Source of the DNA: Anaerobacillus sp.
GTDB taxonomy: Bacteria; Bacillota; Bacilli; Bacillales_H; Anaerobacillaceae
Length of the DNA stretch: 6,931 nucleotides
Reading direction: 5' to 3'
Assembly: GCA_007120055.1 (NCBI GenBank)
Contig: SKOL01000415.1
Location: forward strand, 1-6,931
Positions within the stretch are counted from its first letter, which is position 1. Every line of letters begins with the position of its first letter. This document shows positions 5,530 to 6,931 of the stretch, piece by piece. The notes under the pieces are model-generated. The model was given only the letters and a program-made list of their open reading frames with translations, was not told the origin of the DNA and searched no databases. A program made the translations under genes and the position numbers.

Positions 5530-6321
5530 ATGAATGATGTCATTGTTGTGAAATGTGGAGGGAGTACATTACAACAGCTCTCCGATCAATTTTTTTTAAG
5601 TATGAAACAATTAAAAGAACAAACCATGACACCGGTCATCGTACATGGTGGTGGACCTGAAATAAATGCACTATTAGAAAAGTTAGAAGTTGAAAGTGAG
5701 TTTGTTAATGGATTACGGAAAACAACGTCGGAAGTTTTAGAAGTGGTTGAGATGGTGTTAACTGGTAAAGTGAACAAGTTTCTAGTTACAAAACTTCAGT
5801 TAGCAGGAGTGACAAGCTTAGGGTTAAGTGGGTGTGATGGCGCCTTATTGAAATCAGTAGCAATAAATCAAGAAGAACTAGGTTTTGTTGGAGAAGTGAT
5901 TGGAGTTGACGATCATTTCTTGCAGAAACTTTTATCAATTAACATCGTTCCTGTAATTGCTCCAGTAGGGTTAGGTGATGAAGGAACACATTTTAATATT
6001 AATGCTGATACAGCAGCAGCAGCCATTGCTGATAGCCTCTCTGCCCAAAAAATGGTTTTCGTTACCGATGTCGATGGGATTATGAAAGGTAATGAACTAC
6101 AAAAAGTAGTTTCAGTTTCAGAAATTGAAGAAATGATTGATGACGGCACAATTTATGGAGGGATGATTCCTAAAGTAAAGGGTGCTATCAAATGCCTCCA
6201 AGGAAATATTGAAGAGGTTTTTATTATAAATGGTAAAGCTGATAACTTAATGTGCAATGGCGAACTTGTCGGAACGAAAATTGTAAAAACAAAAGAAGCA
6301 GTGATGAGTTTTGAGTTTTGA
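5530..6321 (+). CDS. argB: Acetylglutamate kinase ArgB
   Basis: ArgB phosphorylates N-acetylglutamate with ATP, the second step of ornithine synthesis. The 263-residue amino-acid-kinase fold shows KCGGSTL (8-14), the glycine loop HGGGPEINALL (39-49), NGLRKT (60-65, Arg63), NINADTAAAAI (156-166) and YGGMIPKVKGAI (209-220). Lys8, Arg63, Asn156, Asp160 and Lys215 align with the ATP- and substrate-binding residues Lys8, Arg66, Asn158, Asp162 and Lys217 of E. coli NAGK. The protein starts directly at the first beta strand and lacks the N-terminal helix found in arginine-inhibited hexameric kinases. This predicts an arginine-insensitive enzyme. AGGAGGAG (5517-5524) is five bases before the ATG. The last four codons and the TGA lie inside a GAGTTTT tandem array, so the tail SFEF is repeat-encoded and probably not functional. 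Confidence 0.95.
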   Translation: MNDVIVVKCGGSTLQQLSDQFFLSMKQLKEQTMTPVIVHGGGPEINALLEKLEVESEFVNGLRKTTSEVLEVVEMVLTGKVNKFLVTKLQLAGVTSLGLSGCDGALLKSVAINQEELGFVGEVIGVDDHFLQKLLSINIVPVIAPVGLGDEGTHFNINADTAAAAIADSLSAQKMVFVTDVDGIMKGNELQKVVSVSEIEEMIDDGTIYGGMIPKVKGAIKCLQGNIEEVFIINGKADNLMCNGELVGTKIVKTKEAVMSFEF

Positions 6322-6352
6322 GTTTTGAGTTTTGAGTTTTGAGTTTTGAGTT
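6306..6352 (+). repeat. Heptanucleotide tandem array GAGTTTT x6.7 across the argB stop codon
   Basis: Six perfect tandem copies of GAGTTTT (6306-6347) plus a five-base partial copy. The array starts in the fourth-last codon before the argB stop and contains the TGA (6319-6321). Perfect identity suggests recent expansion or continuing strand slippage. A seven-base unit shifts frame at each copy, but GAG-TTT-TGA recurs, so any frame entering the array meets a stop within 21 bases. Length changes should therefore leave ArgB essentially intact and alter only the gap before argD. Confidence 0.95.
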
Positions 6353-6354
6353 CA

Positions 6355-6371
6355 TTGTGAAAAGATCACAA
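6355..6371. repeat. Short hairpin in the argB-argD gap
   Basis: TTGTGA (6355-6360) and TCACAA (6366-6371) are perfect inverted arms around AAAGA. The five-base spacing differs from the six needed for a Fnr/Crp site, and the following T run is only four long and offset, so it is a poor terminator. It might act as a weak RNA stem between argB and argD. Confidence 0.35.
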
Positions 6372-6405
6372 AATTTTAACTTCATGGGTTTACCTGCAAT
6401 CATTT

Positions 6406-6433
6406 TAAATTGTAAATTGTAAATTTTAAATTG
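6406..6433 (+). repeat. Second heptanucleotide array TAAATTG x4 before argD
   Basis: Four tandem seven-base units, TAAATTG, TAAATTG, TAAATTT and TAAATTG, occupy 28 bases, ending four bases before the start of the purine-rich argD ribosome binding region. The unit differs from GAGTTTT but has the same length. The sequence is self-complementary in part (AATTTTAAATT-like), so it could fold weakly or mimic promoter elements. Confidence 0.75.
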
Positions 6434-6437
6434 AAAA

Positions 6438-6446
6438 AAGAAGGTG
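6438..6446 (+). promoter_or_regulatory. Ribosome binding site supporting a TTG start for argD
   Basis: AAGAAGGTG lies five bases before TTG at 6452. No ATG or GTG in this frame occurs between the site and the conserved N-terminus ([10 protein letters not shown]), so TTG is the only well-placed start. Confidence 0.75.
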
Positions 6447-6451
6447 TTATC

Positions 6452-6931
6452 TTGAGTTGTTTATTCCCGACCTATAATAAATGGCCTGTGAAGGTGAAGG
6501 AAGCATACGGAACTACGATTGTTGATGACGATGGAAAAAAGTATTTAGATTTTGTCGCAGGAATTGCCGTTTGTAACTTAGGACATTGTCATCCTACTGT
6601 GAATGAAGCGATAATCAATCAATTAAATAAAGTGAGTCACGTTTCGAACCTTTTTCATATTGAAGGGCAAGAAGAAGTAGCGAATCTTTTAGTTTCGAAC
6701 TCTAGTGGAGATGCTGTATTTTTCTGTAATAGTGGGGCTGAAGCAAACGAAGCAGCTATTAAACTAGTTAGAAAGGCGACAGGGAAAAAGAAGATTATTA
6801 CTTTTCAGCAGTCGTTCCATGGTAGAACGATGGGAAGCCTTTCAGCAACAGGACAAGAGAAAATTCACAAAGGTTTTGAACCTTTACTACAAGGATTTAC
6901 TTATCTTCCATATAATGATTCAGAAGCGTTA
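6452..6931 (+). CDS. argD: Acetylornithine aminotransferase ArgD (N-terminal part, cut by window end)
   Basis: ArgD is a PLP-dependent class III aminotransferase that converts N-acetylglutamate semialdehyde and glutamate to N-acetylornithine, the step between ArgC and ArgJ. Reading from TTG at 6452 gives 160 codons open to the window edge. The start LFPTYNKW (4-11) closely resembles Bacillus ArgD. Family motifs follow: [21 protein letters not shown] (28-48), the PLP-phosphate loop NSGAEANE (93-100) and SFHGRTMG (121-128), whose Phe122 should stack on the cofactor ring. The Schiff-base lysine lies in the missing C-terminal part. The family usually has about 380-400 residues. The gene is separated from argB by 130 bases of repeat-rich DNA, unusually far for this operon. 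The TTG start may lower its translation relative to argC, argJ and argB. Confidence 0.93.
   Translation, partial: MSCLFPTYNKWPVKVKEAYGTTIVDDDGKKYLDFVAGIAVCNLGHCHPTVNEAIINQLNKVSHVSNLFHIEGQEEVANLLVSNSSGDAVFFCNSGAEANEAAIKLVRKATGKKKIITFQQSFHGRTMGSLSATGQEKIHKGFEPLLQGFTYLPYNDSEAL

Noticed and set aside
6356..6370. A Fnr/Crp site (TGTGA...TCACA) in the argB-argD gap.
   Set aside because: The half-sites are perfect, but the spacer is five bases rather than six, which puts the two recognition helices out of register.
6355..6380. An intrinsic terminator between argB and argD.
   Set aside because: The stem is only six base pairs of mostly weak pairs, and the T run is short (four) and separated by AAA.

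Overview
The window looks like a chromosomal segment from a low-G+C Gram-positive bacterium of the Bacillaceae. Three things point there: AT-rich intergenic DNA, strong AGGAGG/AAAGG-type ribosome binding sites, and gene orders like those of Bacillus subtilis (moeA-mobB-moaE-moaD and argC-argJ-argB-argD). All genes are on the + strand. I cannot name a species. I see no phage genes, transposase, tRNA/rRNA genes or CRISPR array.

Region 1 (1-2700) is a molybdenum cofactor operon. moeA (129-1397) encodes the molybdenum-insertion enzyme and mobB (1413-1940) a GTP-binding adaptor for nucleotide attachment. moaE (1933-2403) and moaD (2400-2633) encode the two subunits of molybdopterin synthase. The genes are 15 bases apart or overlap (8 and 4 bases), and a clear intrinsic terminator (2666-2696) closes the unit. 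Just before moeA lies a candidate Fnr/Crp-type operator (54-69), correctly placed for activation from an extended -10 without a recognisable -35. This suggests anaerobic or redox control, as expected if the cofactor serves a nitrate reductase or similar enzyme.

Region 2 (2634-3206) is a 573-base gap. After the terminator it holds an imperfect 16-base palindrome, a roughly 165-base structured element with terminal inverted repeats (2797-2963) that is much richer in G+C than its flanks, a second near-palindrome, and the regulatory region of the arginine operon. That region has a good sigma-A promoter (TTGATT-17-TATAAT) with an ARG-box-like sequence filling its spacer, further weaker ARG-box matches upstream, and a cre-like sequence.

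Region 3 (3207-6931) is the arginine operon: argC, argJ and argB complete, and argD cut by the window end. Together they convert glutamate to ornithine by the acetylated route. ArgJ recycles the acetyl group and carries the self-cleavage motif. The order suggests that the operon continues beyond the window, as in B. subtilis (carAB, argF). The oddest feature is the 130-base argB-argD gap. It contains two different heptanucleotide tandem arrays, GAGTTTT x6.7 running through the argB stop codon and TAAATTG x4 just before the argD ribosome binding site.

The genes are ordinary housekeeping biosynthesis and I find no convincing new biological system. The points worth a second look are the repeat element, the heptamer arrays and the predicted regulatory sites.
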